NCBI GenBank assembly: GCA_938009905.1
Contig: CALLGK010000060.1
Coordinates: 1 to 46,208, forward strand
Source: an uncultured Acidimicrobiales bacterium
GTDB lineage: Bacteria > Actinomycetota > Acidimicrobiia > Acidimicrobiales > SZUA-35
DNA: 46,208 nucleotides
Direction of reading: 5' to 3'
Shown here one piece after another: positions 24,513 to 34,443 of the stretch; within the stretch, counting starts at the first letter, position 1, and every line of letters starts with the position of its first letter. Position numbers and translations under genes: made by a program. Under the pieces are notes generated by a model. It was not told the origin of the DNA, did not search any database, and saw only the letters and a program-made list of their open reading frames with translations.

Positions 24513-25895
24513 TCAGCCGCCAAGGATTGAGTTGACCTCTTCAGCTGCTGCTGGCAGCAGGTCAGCCGCTGTGCCCTCGCCACGCAGGATCTGCTGCATG
24601 ACCGGACCGACGGCATCTTCAACTCGGGAAGCCGAGTCGTTGATTGGGAAGAGGAACGTGGTTCCGTCATCGACGTGCACCGTGAAGGCGCTTACGTCGA
24701 CGCCGTTTGCGTTGTGAGCATCCTGAGCAATCTTGGTTGCGCTTGGGATGGCAGGGAACACAACGGCACCTTCACCGATGACTTCCTGGCAGGCAGGGGA
24801 GGCCATGTACTTGACCCACTCCCACGCAGCGTCGGGGTTCTCGGCTGAGGTGGTGATGGAGTCGGCAAGACCGTTGAACATCGAACGACGCTCACCGATC
24901 GGGCCAACAGGCAGCGGAGCGTAGGCGACCGGGACGGTCGTGGCGTCGCCACTGAGCGTCGAGATCATCCATGAACCGTTGGTCTGGGTGGCGGCGCCAC
25001 CCTCCTGGAAGATGGTGGTGCCACCGAGGGACTCAACGTCCTCGATTGGCGTCACGTAGCCAGCTTCGATCCAGTCAGCGAAGAACTGAATGGTCTCGGC
25101 CAGTTCGGCGTCACCGAAGTTGGCCTCGTTGGCCCATGGCTCATCGGTAGCGACGTACCCGTTCGAAGCAGCGAAGCTCGAGAAGGTGGTCTGACCGAAG
25201 GCACCGAAGGCACCTTCAAGACCGAAGCCGTAAACAGCGACGTTCGAAGGATCGAAGCCGTCTTCGTTACCGCGGACACCGTTGGCGTCGATGGTGAGGC
25301 GCTGGATGAGCTCGCCCCAGGTTCCACCGTCTTGTGGGTTCCACTCGGCGCTGGCGAAGTCTTCGATGGTGATGCCGGCATCGGCAAGCATGTCGGTGTT
25401 GGTCACCATTGCGATGGTGTCGAAGTCCTTCGGAAGACCAAAGCGGTCGCCGTCAGGTGACGTCCAGAGCTCGGCGAGACCAGGGAAGTACTGGTTCACG
25501 TCGACGCCGTCACGGTCAACAAAGTCGTTGAGCGAGACGAGCACGCCTGATTCAACAAACTCGGGGTAGCGAGCAAGGTGGTCGGTGAACACGTCAGGAG
25601 CGGACTCCGAGGCGAACGCCGCGGTCAGACCGGTCCAGTAGTCGCCCCAGCCGAACTGCTCGACCTTGACGGTGATGTTTGGCTGCACGTTGGCTGTGAA
25701 GTCGGCAGCGCACTGCTCGTAGAAGGGCTGCTGGTTGGCATCCCAGAGCCAGTAGTCAATTTCGACCGGCTCGTCGAAGCTCGGTGCCTCGCCGCTGGCG
25801 GTACCGCCTCCATCGTCGTCACCACCGCCGCAGGCAGCGGCGACCATCGCCAGTGCCAACAATGCGGCGAAGAGACGAAGCGTCTTGTTTCGCAT
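24513..25895 (-). CDS. Sugar ABC transporter substrate-binding lipoprotein
   Basis: This 460-residue family-1 solute-binding protein (MalE/MsmE type) has signal peptide MRNKTLRLFAALLALAMVAA with lipobox VAAAC, then a flexible GGGDDDGGG linker typical of actinobacterial lipoproteins. ATG 25895 has GGAGGAAA upstream and replaces a longer open frame reaching 25955. Conserved parts include DYWTGLTAAFASESAPDVF, FGLPKDFDTIAMVTNTDML and AAWEWVKYMASPACQ. It follows two permease genes and precedes the GH36 alpha-galactosidase, so alpha-galactosides such as raffinose or melibiose are the expected ligands (inference). Confidence 0.92.
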   Translation of the reverse strand: MRNKTLRLFAALLALAMVAAACGGGDDDGGGTASGEAPSFDEPVEIDYWLWDANQQPFYEQCAADFTANVQPNITVKVEQFGWGDYWTGLTAAFASESAPDVFTDHLARYPEFVESGVLVSLNDFVDRDGVDVNQYFPGLAELWTSPDGDRFGLPKDFDTIAMVTNTDMLADAGITIEDFASAEWNPQDGGTWGELIQRLTIDANGVRGNEDGFDPSNVAVYGFGLEGAFGAFGQTTFSSFAASNGYVATDEPWANEANFGDAELAETIQFFADWIEAGYVTPIEDVESLGGTTIFQEGGAATQTNGSWMISTLSGDATTVPVAYAPLPVGPIGERRSMFNGLADSITTSAENPDAAWEWVKYMASPACQEVIGEGAVVFPAIPSATKIAQDAHNANGVDVSAFTVHVDDGTTFLFPINDSASRVEDAVGPVMQQILRGEGTAADLLPAAAEEVNSILGG

Positions 25896-25951
25896 GGTGG
25901 ATTTCCTCCCCAGGTGGGATGGACGGTGTTTCCGTCCACATAGATCAGGTA

Positions 25952-26884
25952 TCACTTGATACCCGAGAACTGAATGCTGTCGACCAATCGACGGCCAAAA
26001 GCCATAAACAATAAGAGCATGGGTAGAGCGGCCAGCACGGTACCGGTCATCAATCCGGACCAGTCAGGCGACGTGCCAGGCTGCTGCTGCGTGAACGCTC
26101 CGAGTGCAACGGTGAGCGGCTGAACGCTCTCGTCCGTAGGGGCAACGACCAGTGGCCACAGGAATTCGTTCCACGATGTGACATATGTCAACACAGCCAA
26201 CGTGACCATCTGCGGCGTCGCGATCGGAAGGATCACCTTCCGGAAAATTGTGAAGTGGTTCGCGCCGTCGATGATGGCTGCCTCCTCAAGCGATCGATTG
26301 ATGCCGAGGAAGAACTGACGAAGGAAGAACACCGCAAACGGCGTCATCAAGAAGTAGGGCGCCACCATGCCGGGGAACGAGTTGAGCCAACCAAAGTTCT
26401 TGATGAGGATCAGATTGGGAATCAGCGTGAAGATCGGCGGAATCATCAGGCCCGTGAGGTACAGGAAGAACAGCTTGTCGCGACCCTTGAACTCAAGGCG
26501 AGCAAAGGCGTAGGCCGCCATGGCGCTGAAGAACACCTGGCCAGCGGTGACGATCGTGGCGATGATGACGCTGTTCCGAAGGGCCAGCAGGTAGTTGAAG
26601 CTTGCGCTGTTGTCTCGCCCTGTGGCTTCTCGAATTTCGGCGTCGCTCGCGAGACCGAGCACGCGCTTGAAGTTGAGGCTGGTGCCGTTCTCGGGAAGCA
26701 ATTGTTGGCCGCCACCGAAGAGCTCGGTGTTGCGGGTGAGGCCAGTGCGGAGGGCCCAGTAGAACGGAAAGATGCTGAGTGCCACAATGGCGATCAGGAT
26801 TCCCCACGCCGCACCCCGGCCCATGCGGGCGCCGATAGATCCGCTGGCCCCAGCACCAGCCATTCCTGCGCTGGTTGTGCTCAT
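25952..26884 (-). CDS. Sugar ABC transporter permease (MalG/MsmG-like)
   Basis: This 310-residue inner-membrane permease has six predicted helices. The EAA loop that contacts the ATPase is EEAAIIDGANHFTIFRKVIL, followed by LPIATPQMVTLAVLTYVTSWNEF in the family's usual place. The N-terminus carries a Gly/Ala-rich stretch of about 20 residues before the first helix. The ATG overlaps the TGA of the upstream permease gene. It pairs with that protein to form the sugar channel. Confidence 0.93.
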   Translation of the reverse strand: MSTTSAGMAGAGASGSIGARMGRGAAWGILIAIVALSIFPFYWALRTGLTRNTELFGGGQQLLPENGTSLNFKRVLGLASDAEIREATGRDNSASFNYLLALRNSVIIATIVTAGQVFFSAMAAYAFARLEFKGRDKLFFLYLTGLMIPPIFTLIPNLILIKNFGWLNSFPGMVAPYFLMTPFAVFFLRQFFLGINRSLEEAAIIDGANHFTIFRKVILPIATPQMVTLAVLTYVTSWNEFLWPLVVAPTDESVQPLTVALGAFTQQQPGTSPDWSGLMTGTVLAALPMLLLFMAFGRRLVDSIQFSGIK

Positions 26885-27831
26885 GCCAGGTCACTTTCGC
26901 CGGCTCGCAGCAACCGCATCTGCACGGCGGTGACTCCGAGAAGGATGATGACCAGCACGACCGAGATAGCTGCTGCGTATCCCAGATCGTTGAAGTTGAT
27001 GGCGTTCTGGAAGATGTAGAGGTAGATCACGCGTGATGCGTTCACGGGGCCGCCAGGCTGACCGCCGAAGCCGCCGGTCGCCACCTGCACGATGTCGAAC
27101 ACCTGGAACGAACCGACGATCGTGAGAACCAACACAAGGGCAAGCACGGGGCGCATGAGCGGGAGGGTGATGCGACGGAACATCTGTAGTTCAGTCGCAC
27201 CGTCCATGGCTGCCGCTTCGTACACGGTCTTCGGAATCGTCTGGAGGCCGGCGAAGATCAGCAACGCCGTGTAGCCGGTGAACTTCCATGTGTTGATGGC
27301 CGCAATCGCGGGGATCACCTTGCCTGCGTCTTGGAAGAACCGGAAGGGACCGTCCCCGAAGAGCCAGCCAAGCGGGAGCCATTCGATGAAGGCATTCACC
27401 ACACCGAAGTTGCCGTCGAGCATCCACAGCCACAGCAACGCAACCACCACGTTTGGCATCAGCCACGGCAGCAGCAAGATGCTGCGGATCGTCGTTGAGT
27501 TGGTCAGGCGATCCATCATCACCGCAATCATGATGGCGAGGATCGTCTGCGAGCCGATGTTGAGCACGACGTACCACAGTGTGGTGAGCATCGAGTCGTA
27601 GAACTTGTCGTCCTCAGCGAGGGTTCGGTAGTTCTCAAGCCCGGTGAACTCGCCGTCGTTCGCCAGCAAGTTCCAGTCGGTGAAGCTCAGGTAGAAGCCG
27701 CGAAGCGTCGGCAAAAAGAAGAAGAGCGTGAACCCAATCAGGCTCGGAAGTAAGAACCAGAACGCAACTGGCCAACCTCCGGAAAGGTTGGTCTTGTTCG
27801 ATGCGACGTTCTTTGTGGTTGCGGCTGTCAT
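26881..27831 (-). CDS. Sugar ABC transporter permease (MalF/MsmF-like)
   Basis: This 316-residue permease is the first gene of the alpha-galactoside operon. The ATG at 27831 is chosen over an upstream in-frame start at 27900 because AAGGAAG lies eight bases before it and the protein then begins just ahead of the first helix (VAFWFLLPSLIGFTLFFFLP). The EAA loop is EAAAMDGATELQMFRRITLP. No ATPase gene is present in the operon; in actinobacteria and streptococci a shared MsiK/MsmK-type ATPase encoded elsewhere commonly serves such transporters. Confidence 0.92.
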   Translation of the reverse strand: MTAATTKNVASNKTNLSGGWPVAFWFLLPSLIGFTLFFFLPTLRGFYLSFTDWNLLANDGEFTGLENYRTLAEDDKFYDSMLTTLWYVVLNIGSQTILAIMIAVMMDRLTNSTTIRSILLLPWLMPNVVVALLWLWMLDGNFGVVNAFIEWLPLGWLFGDGPFRFFQDAGKVIPAIAAINTWKFTGYTALLIFAGLQTIPKTVYEAAAMDGATELQMFRRITLPLMRPVLALVLVLTIVGSFQVFDIVQVATGGFGGQPGGPVNASRVIYLYIFQNAINFNDLGYAAAISVVLVIILLGVTAVQMRLLRAGESDLA

Positions 27832-28082
27832 GTCGGCCACTTCCTTTTCCCCATCATCAGCACTCCCCCTGAAATCGAACGCCGCAATATGGTGCCACAA
27901 ACCAACTCAATCTGAGCCGATCCGACGAACATTTACACGTTCATAGGAAACGTGGTCGCCCATAACCGAACAAGATCTTTCACCAGAACCTTACAAACGT
28001 CAAGCCAATCGGGGTTTCTCCGGCAAAACCGACGTTCAGTGTGAGTTTTTGTGCGATCGGCATTGACGGGGCCGAGTGAATC
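27832..28082. promoter_or_regulatory. Divergent control region of the sugar operon and DeoR gene
   Basis: This 251-bp gap separates the sugar operon from its divergent regulator. It contains an imperfect palindrome AyGAAC-N8-GTTCrT at 27925-27944 plus several isolated GAAC/GTTC half-sites (27876-27881, near 27967, 27996 and 28033). These are candidate operator half-sites for the DeoR-type protein. Exact promoters for either direction could not be fixed by eye. Confidence 0.4.
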
Positions 28083-28895
28083 ATGCACGCTGACACGGTG
28101 CTTGCTCCGCAACGGCATGCGATTATCACTCGGGAAGTGACGAAACTCGGTTCGGTCCGCGTCCGCGACCTTGCCGAAATGCTCGATGTCTCCGAGATGA
28201 CCGTGCGGCGCGACCTCGACATCCTCGCCGGCCGAGGAGCGCTCGAGAAGATCCACGGTGGCGCAGCCAGGCTCGAGTCTCGAAGCTCGCTCGAGCCCGA
28301 GTTTGCGACCAAAGCCACAATGCAGCGCAACGAGAAGGCGAAGATCGCCAGCGCGGCAGCTCGCCTCGTGCGCCCAGGCGACGCGGTGGCGCTCACCGGT
28401 GGAAGCACAACGTGGATGCTTGGTCAGCACTTGCGATCTATTCCCGACCTCACGATTGTCACCAACTCACTTTCTCTCGCCGACAGCCTGCACGGCAGGA
28501 CAGACTCAACCGTCAGCGTCGTGCTCACCGGCGGGTCGCGCACACGATCAGACGCACTCGTTGGCCCTGTCGCCGTCAATACCCTCCGCTCGATCTTTGT
28601 CGACATCGTCTTCATGGGTGTTCATGGACTCGCCGAAGCCGGGTTCACAACACCAAACATGGCTGAGGCCGAAACCAACAGAGCGTTTATCGAGTCGTCT
28701 GAGCGATTCGTTGTTCTCGCCGATCACACGAAGTGGGGCATTCGTGGCCTTGGCACCATCGCCAGACTGAGCGAAGCAGACGACATCATCAGCGACGCGT
28801 TGCTGCCAGACGATGCGACCGAGATCATCAGCCGATCCAGTACAAACCTTCAGCTCGTTGGCACAGACGACGAAGCGGTCGATCGTCCGGCCTGA
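28083..28895 (+). CDS. DeoR/GlpR-family transcriptional regulator
   Basis: This 270-residue regulator has an N-terminal winged helix-turn-helix (GSVRVRDLAEMLDVSEMTVR, then RDLDILAGRGALEKIHGGA, about residues 23-61), exactly the DeoR signature. A C-terminal sugar-phosphate sensing domain follows (ALTGGSTTWMLGQHL, VVLTGGSRTR, DIVFMGVHGL, ADHTKWGIRG). DeoR proteins usually repress and are released by a phosphorylated sugar intermediate. It is transcribed away from the alpha-galactoside operon, its probable target, and converges with argG three bases apart. Confidence 0.92.
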   Translation: MHADTVLAPQRHAIITREVTKLGSVRVRDLAEMLDVSEMTVRRDLDILAGRGALEKIHGGAARLESRSSLEPEFATKATMQRNEKAKIASAAARLVRPGDAVALTGGSTTWMLGQHLRSIPDLTIVTNSLSLADSLHGRTDSTVSVVLTGGSRTRSDALVGPVAVNTLRSIFVDIVFMGVHGLAEAGFTTPNMAEAETNRAFIESSERFVVLADHTKWGIRGLGTIARLSEADDIISDALLPDDATEIISRSSTNLQLVGTDDEAVDRPA

Positions 28896-28898
28896 TCG

Positions 28899-30239
<1,341 letters not shown>

Positions 30240-30246
30240 CTATGGA

Positions 30247-31188
30247 TCAGCCTTCGTAGACGACCTGGCCGGCGATCTCGGTCCGCACAACGTTGCCTTC
30301 GCCATCGAGGATCGTGCGATCGCCAGTCCGAGGCGGCAAGCCGAGCACCGAGGCAGGGCGACCCGAAGCGCATTCGACAACGTCGGCAATCGCACAATGA
30401 GCCGCGTCGGCCAGGGTCTGGACGCCGATGTTGAGCCCAACGGTGGCGCCCGCGATCGTTCCGTCTGCGAGCCGGGCCACTGGCAAGTCGCTCTCCCCCA
30501 TCAGCGACACGGCGTCGCTCACCAACACAAGGCGGTCGGCGGCGAGCCGCCACGCCAATCTCATCATCTCTCGACTGACGTGATGCCCATCGGCAATCAG
30601 GCTCGGGGTCGCTCGAGGGTCATCGAGCAGCACAGCAGCAAGCCCCGGCGTGCGATGGTGGAGGCCAGACATCGCATTGAACAGGTGCGTGCCCATCGCG
30701 GCCCCGGCCTCAAGCCCAGCACGAGCTTCGGCGACCGTTGCGTTCGAATGTCCGAGTGAAACGGTGATTCCTCGGGAGGTCAGGTCGGCGATGGCGTCGA
30801 GCCCGCCGTCGATCTCGGGGGCCAGCGTGACGAGGCGGATACCAGCTGCGGCCGAAAGGGGTTCACGCTGCTCGGCGGTCGAAGGACGAATCACGGTGCG
30901 ATCGTGCGCACCGGCTCGATCAACGTTGAACCAGGGGCCTTCGAGGTGCCACCCGACCGGCGTGGCCCCGATGTATCCGTCCGGCGGGCCGGCGGCGAGG
31001 ATCTCCGTGGCTTCGGACACTCGGGCGAACCCGGAACTGATCAGCGTGGGTAGGAAGCGCGTGACCCCACACTCGACCAGTCGAGCTCCGACATCCCATA
31101 TCGAGCTGGGATCATCAGAGAAGTGGTGGCCCCAACCCCCGTTGATCTGAACGTCGAAGTACCCGCCTTCAACTATCAGCTCGGTCAT
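30247..31188 (-). CDS. nagA: N-acetylglucosamine-6-phosphate deacetylase, short form
   Basis: This 313-residue amidohydrolase removes acetate from GlcNAc-6-phosphate. Visible motifs are DVQINGG (11-17), HLEGPW (81-86, metal-binding Glu), GHSNAT (H147), THLFNAM (H168), DGHH and VSDA (catalytic D225). The usual N-terminal strands of about 45 residues before the DVQINGG motif are missing. The ATG overlaps the stop of the upstream DsbA-like gene (ATGA), so there is no room for them on this transcript. The C-terminal beta part (LDGEGNVVRTEIAGQVVYEG) is present. It may therefore be a compact NagA subtype. Confidence 0.87.
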   Translation of the reverse strand: MTELIVEGGYFDVQINGGWGHHFSDDPSSIWDVGARLVECGVTRFLPTLISSGFARVSEATEILAAGPPDGYIGATPVGWHLEGPWFNVDRAGAHDRTVIRPSTAEQREPLSAAAGIRLVTLAPEIDGGLDAIADLTSRGITVSLGHSNATVAEARAGLEAGAAMGTHLFNAMSGLHHRTPGLAAVLLDDPRATPSLIADGHHVSREMMRLAWRLAADRLVLVSDAVSLMGESDLPVARLADGTIAGATVGLNIGVQTLADAAHCAIADVVECASGRPASVLGLPPRTGDRTILDGEGNVVRTEIAGQVVYEG

Positions 31189-31864
31189 TCGCCTGGCAGC
31201 GTCAGTTCTTCGAGCACCTTTACGAACAACTCGGCAGGCTGCGCGCCCGGGATGCCGTGTTCGCGGTTGAACACGAATGTGGGCACCGATGTGATTCCCG
31301 CAGCCCCGGCGTATTGCAGGCTCTCGAGCACCTCGGCCTTACCACCGTCGCTGTCGAGCCACGCGCGTGCGGTTTCCGGATCGAGTCCAACCTCTTCACC
31401 AAGGCGCACCAACTCGTCGACATCGCCGATGGCGATCCCTTCGCTGAAGTAGGCCTGCATGAGACGCTCCTTCAGTTCGTGCTGGCACCCCTGCTTCTCG
31501 GCCAGCGCAAGCAACCGATGGGCGGCGAGCGTGTTCGATCGCAAGGCGATGTCCATGTTGAAGTCGAGGCCCTCAGCCGCAGCTTCGGCCGTGACCCGAT
31601 CGATGATCTGGGAGGCTTGCTCGGGGCCACCGAACTTCTTTCGTACGCCTGCCGCACCGGTTCAATCACGCCCGGCGCCGCCGTGGGATCGAGCTGGAAG
31701 GCTCGGTAGGCAACATCGATCTCGATGTCGGGATGGGCCGTTTCGAAGATCTCGAGTGCGGCCTCGAACCGGCGCTTGCCAATGAAGCACCACGGGCAGA
31801 CGACGTCCGACCAGATCTCGACGCTGAGCTTGTTGGTTGGTGTTGCTGAGTCGGTGGTTGTCAC
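31185..31864 (-). pseudogene. DsbA/FrnE-like thioredoxin-fold oxidoreductase with a frameshift
   Basis: The N-terminal part from GTG 31864 reads VEIWSDVVCPWCFIGKRRFE with a CPWC redox motif, then HPDIEIDVAYRAFQLDP and ends at YER (residue 76). Homology then moves to another frame: KFGGPEQASQIIDRV, LDFNMDIALRSNTLAAHRLL, and SVPTFVFN with the cis-Pro loop, ending at TGA 31185. Adding one base near 31638 (in an AAAGAAG run) joins both into a normal FrnE-type protein of about 227 residues. Such proteins are 2-hydroxychromene-isomerase or disulfide-oxidoreductase relatives in the cytoplasm. It overlaps both neighbours by 4 bp (GTGA and ATGA). A sequence error is as likely as a real lesion. Confidence 0.82.
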
Positions 31865-33504
31865 GCTGTCTCTTGCACTTGGTCGCCAAGCTCGAACTCT
31901 TCGATGGCGAGGTCACGAAGTTTGTACTTCTGGATCTTGCCAGTGACGGTCATCGGAAACTCATCGGTGACGTGCACGTAGCGGGGAACCTTGTAGTGGG
32001 CGATGCGGCCCTGGCAAAACTCTCGGACTTCTTCAACGCTCAGCGACGCACCGTCTTCGGTCCGCACCCACGCCATAACTTCCTCGCCGTACTTCGCATC
32101 GGGCACGCCGATTACCTGCACGTCTTGGATTTTTGGGTGGCCGTAGAGGAACTCTTCGATCTCACGGGGGTACACGTTTTCGCCGCCGCGAATGATCATG
32201 TCTTTGATGCGGCCCACGATGTTCACGTAACCATCGTTGTCCATGGTGGCGATGTCGCCAGTGTGCATCCAGCCGTCGCTGTCGATGGCGTCTGCTGTCT
32301 TGTCCGGTTCGTTCCAGTACCCCTGCATCACCGAGTAGCCACGGGTGCAGAACTCGCCTGACTCATTGCGACCGACGGTCTCGCCCGTCTCTGGGTCGAT
32401 GATCTTGATCTCAACGTGCGGATGCACCTGTCCGACGGTCGACACGCGCTTGTCGATGTCGTCGTCGACTCCGGTCTGAGTGCTGACCGGAGACGTCTCA
32501 GTCATGCCGTAGGCGATCGTGACCTGGTCCATGTTCATCTGTTCGATGGCTTGCTTCATCACCTCGATGGGACACGGCGAGCCCGCCATGATTCCCGTGC
32601 GGAGCGACGAAAGATCAACATCGCCAAAGCTCGGATCGGCCAAGGCGGCAATGAACATCGTGGGCACGCCGTAGAGGCTGGTGCACTGTTCTTCCTCGAT
32701 CGACTTGAGGGTGGCCGCCGGCTCAAAGGCTGGGGCCGGGATCACCATCGTTGACCCGTGCGTGGTGGACCCGAGGTTGCCCATCACCATGCCGAAGCAG
32801 TGGTAGAAGGGCACGGGGATACAGACTCGATCGTTCTCGGAGTAGTCGCACGCCTCGGCCACGAAATAGCCGTTGTTGAGGATGTTCTTGTGGGTCAGCG
32901 TTGCGCCCTTGGGAAAGCCAGTGGTGCCAGACGTGTATTGGATGTTGATGGGATCGTTCGGGTCGAGCGTCGCTTCGACGGCGGCCAGCTCGTCAGCGGA
33001 TACGTCACCTGCTGCGCTGAGCAACTCGGTCCAGTCGTCTGTTCCGATGAAGATGACCTGTTCGAGGTCGGGCAGATCGGGCTGTACTTCTTCGACCATG
33101 GCGACGTAGTTGCTGGTCTTGAAGTCGGTGGCGGCGACCAAGCCCTTGCACCCCGACTGGGCGAGGGCGTACTGCACTTCATGGGTGCGATACGCCGGGT
33201 TGATGCACACCATGATCACGCCAATACGAGCCGTCGCGTATTGCATGAGCACCCATTCGGCATGGTTGGGTGACCAAATACCGATGCGGTCACCCTTGGT
33301 GAACCCGCGAGCCAGCAGCGCTCGAGCGACTTCCTCAACCTTCTCGTTGAACTCGCGATACGACCAGCGAACGTCCTGGTGACGGACGATGAGCGCGTCG
33401 CGTTCGCCATGAGCGGCAACGGTTCTGGCCAGATTCGCACCGATCGTTTCATCAAGAAGTGGCGTATCGGTTCGGCCGGAAGCCTCTGCGAGCAGGTCGG
33501 TCAT
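31861..33504 (-). CDS. Fatty-acyl-CoA synthetase (AMP-binding family)
   Basis: This 547-residue ANL-superfamily enzyme activates a carboxylic acid to acyl-AMP and then to the CoA thioester. The P-loop [12 protein letters not shown] is at 190-201, followed by [38 protein letters not shown] and the C-terminal catalytic Lys region [14 protein letters not shown]. Overall it resembles medium/long-chain FadD-type synthetases. A Shine-Dalgarno-like AAGGGGA lies about ten bases before ATG 33504. The gene's stop overlaps the DsbA-like gene start, and plsC lies upstream on the same strand. Confidence 0.92.
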   Translation of the reverse strand: MTDLLAEASGRTDTPLLDETIGANLARTVAAHGERDALIVRHQDVRWSYREFNEKVEEVARALLARGFTKGDRIGIWSPNHAEWVLMQYATARIGVIMVCINPAYRTHEVQYALAQSGCKGLVAATDFKTSNYVAMVEEVQPDLPDLEQVIFIGTDDWTELLSAAGDVSADELAAVEATLDPNDPINIQYTSGTTGFPKGATLTHKNILNNGYFVAEACDYSENDRVCIPVPFYHCFGMVMGNLGSTTHGSTMVIPAPAFEPAATLKSIEEEQCTSLYGVPTMFIAALADPSFGDVDLSSLRTGIMAGSPCPIEVMKQAIEQMNMDQVTIAYGMTETSPVSTQTGVDDDIDKRVSTVGQVHPHVEIKIIDPETGETVGRNESGEFCTRGYSVMQGYWNEPDKTADAIDSDGWMHTGDIATMDNDGYVNIVGRIKDMIIRGGENVYPREIEEFLYGHPKIQDVQVIGVPDAKYGEEVMAWVRTEDGASLSVEEVREFCQGRIAHYKVPRYVHVTDEFPMTVTGKIQKYKLRDLAIEEFELGDQVQETA

Positions 33505-33633
33505 GTGGACGGGTCCCCTTCATCCAGTGCCAGTCTTGCGATGGCAATCATCCGGTGGTGATGCAACCACCGTAGTTTGCGCACTCAAAACCGAACAGAT
33601 GGCTCGGTGAGACGGTTGTTGACGCGCAGCGAG

Positions 33634-34383
33634 TTACCCGGCGGCGAGCTCGGCCGCTCGATCCTGGCAGCGCTGTATCTCAACGCGCAGATCTGCAGTG
33701 AACTCACGCAGTTGTTCGCGACTCGCACGCTTGCCATCCGGCCCTGTCGGTGGCGGAATCGGGTCGCCAACCACAATGGCCACGTTGGCCCGCTTCATCA
33801 TCTTGGAACCTTCGCCGAGTGCTTCCCCGGTTCCCACGATGCCAACAGGAACGACGTTGGCATTGGTTCGTGCTGCCAGCCACGCTGCTCCATCGAACAG
33901 CTCGCCAACATCGTGGCCAGCCTGCCGACCGCCTTCTGGAAACACGATCATTGACTCGCCGCGATCGAGCAGGGTCTTCGCCGCCGTGAGCGCTTCGCGA
34001 TCGGCCTGACCTCGACGAACCGGGATGGCGCCAAGGGCAGCACAGAAGTACTTCAGTACCGGGACGGTAAACAGCGACTCCTTGCCAAGAGCGCGGATTC
34101 GCCGCTCACAGAGACAGGCAAGGAGCACGCTGTCGAGATGCGACCGGTGGACGGGCGCCAAGATCGTGGCTCCTGGCAGGTCGAGTGTGTCTGCTCCTTC
34201 GGAACGCATCTTGAAGAAGGGGAACAGCGTGCGTCTGATCGCCCGGCGCAACGTGCGGTACACCCGCAGCGACGATTCTTTGTCACCAGTTTCGAACGCC
34301 CACTCGCGCAGCTCTTTCGAGCGCGCCCGGTCACGCTTTGCGTCGTCGTTTCCCGATGCCGCCGCCGGCTTCACGTCTGTCAC
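33634..34383 (-). CDS. 1-acyl-sn-glycerol-3-phosphate acyltransferase family (PlsC-like)
   Basis: This 249-residue acyltransferase has HX4D motif HRSHLD (79-84) and PEGGR at 149-153, where most PlsC proteins read PEGTR. IPVRRGQADRE supplies the conserved Arg block between them. It likely transfers acyl groups to lysophosphatidic acid or a related lipid at the membrane. An extended charged N-terminus of about 45 residues precedes the domain. The start is GTG 34383. It is divergent from the MFS gene, with 60 bp between the starts. Confidence 0.88.
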   Translation of the reverse strand: MTDVKPAAASGNDDAKRDRARSKELREWAFETGDKESSLRVYRTLRRAIRRTLFPFFKMRSEGADTLDLPGATILAPVHRSHLDSVLLACLCERRIRALGKESLFTVPVLKYFCAALGAIPVRRGQADREALTAAKTLLDRGESMIVFPEGGRQAGHDVGELFDGAAWLAARTNANVVPVGIVGTGEALGEGSKMMKRANVAIVVGDPIPPPTGPDGKRASREQLREFTADLRVEIQRCQDRAAELAAG

Positions 34384-34430
34384 GTGCGCTAGTCAACCAG
34401 ATCAACCGCTCAAAGGCAGACCTGCGTCGG

Positions 34431-34436
34431 TACGGT
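34431..34436 (+). promoter_or_regulatory. Candidate -10 box before the MFS gene
   Basis: TACGGT ends seven bases before the GTG at 34444, with no ribosome-binding sequence in between. It matches the leaderless arrangement seen before other genes here. Confidence 0.45.
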
Positions 34437-34443
34437 CGGTTGC

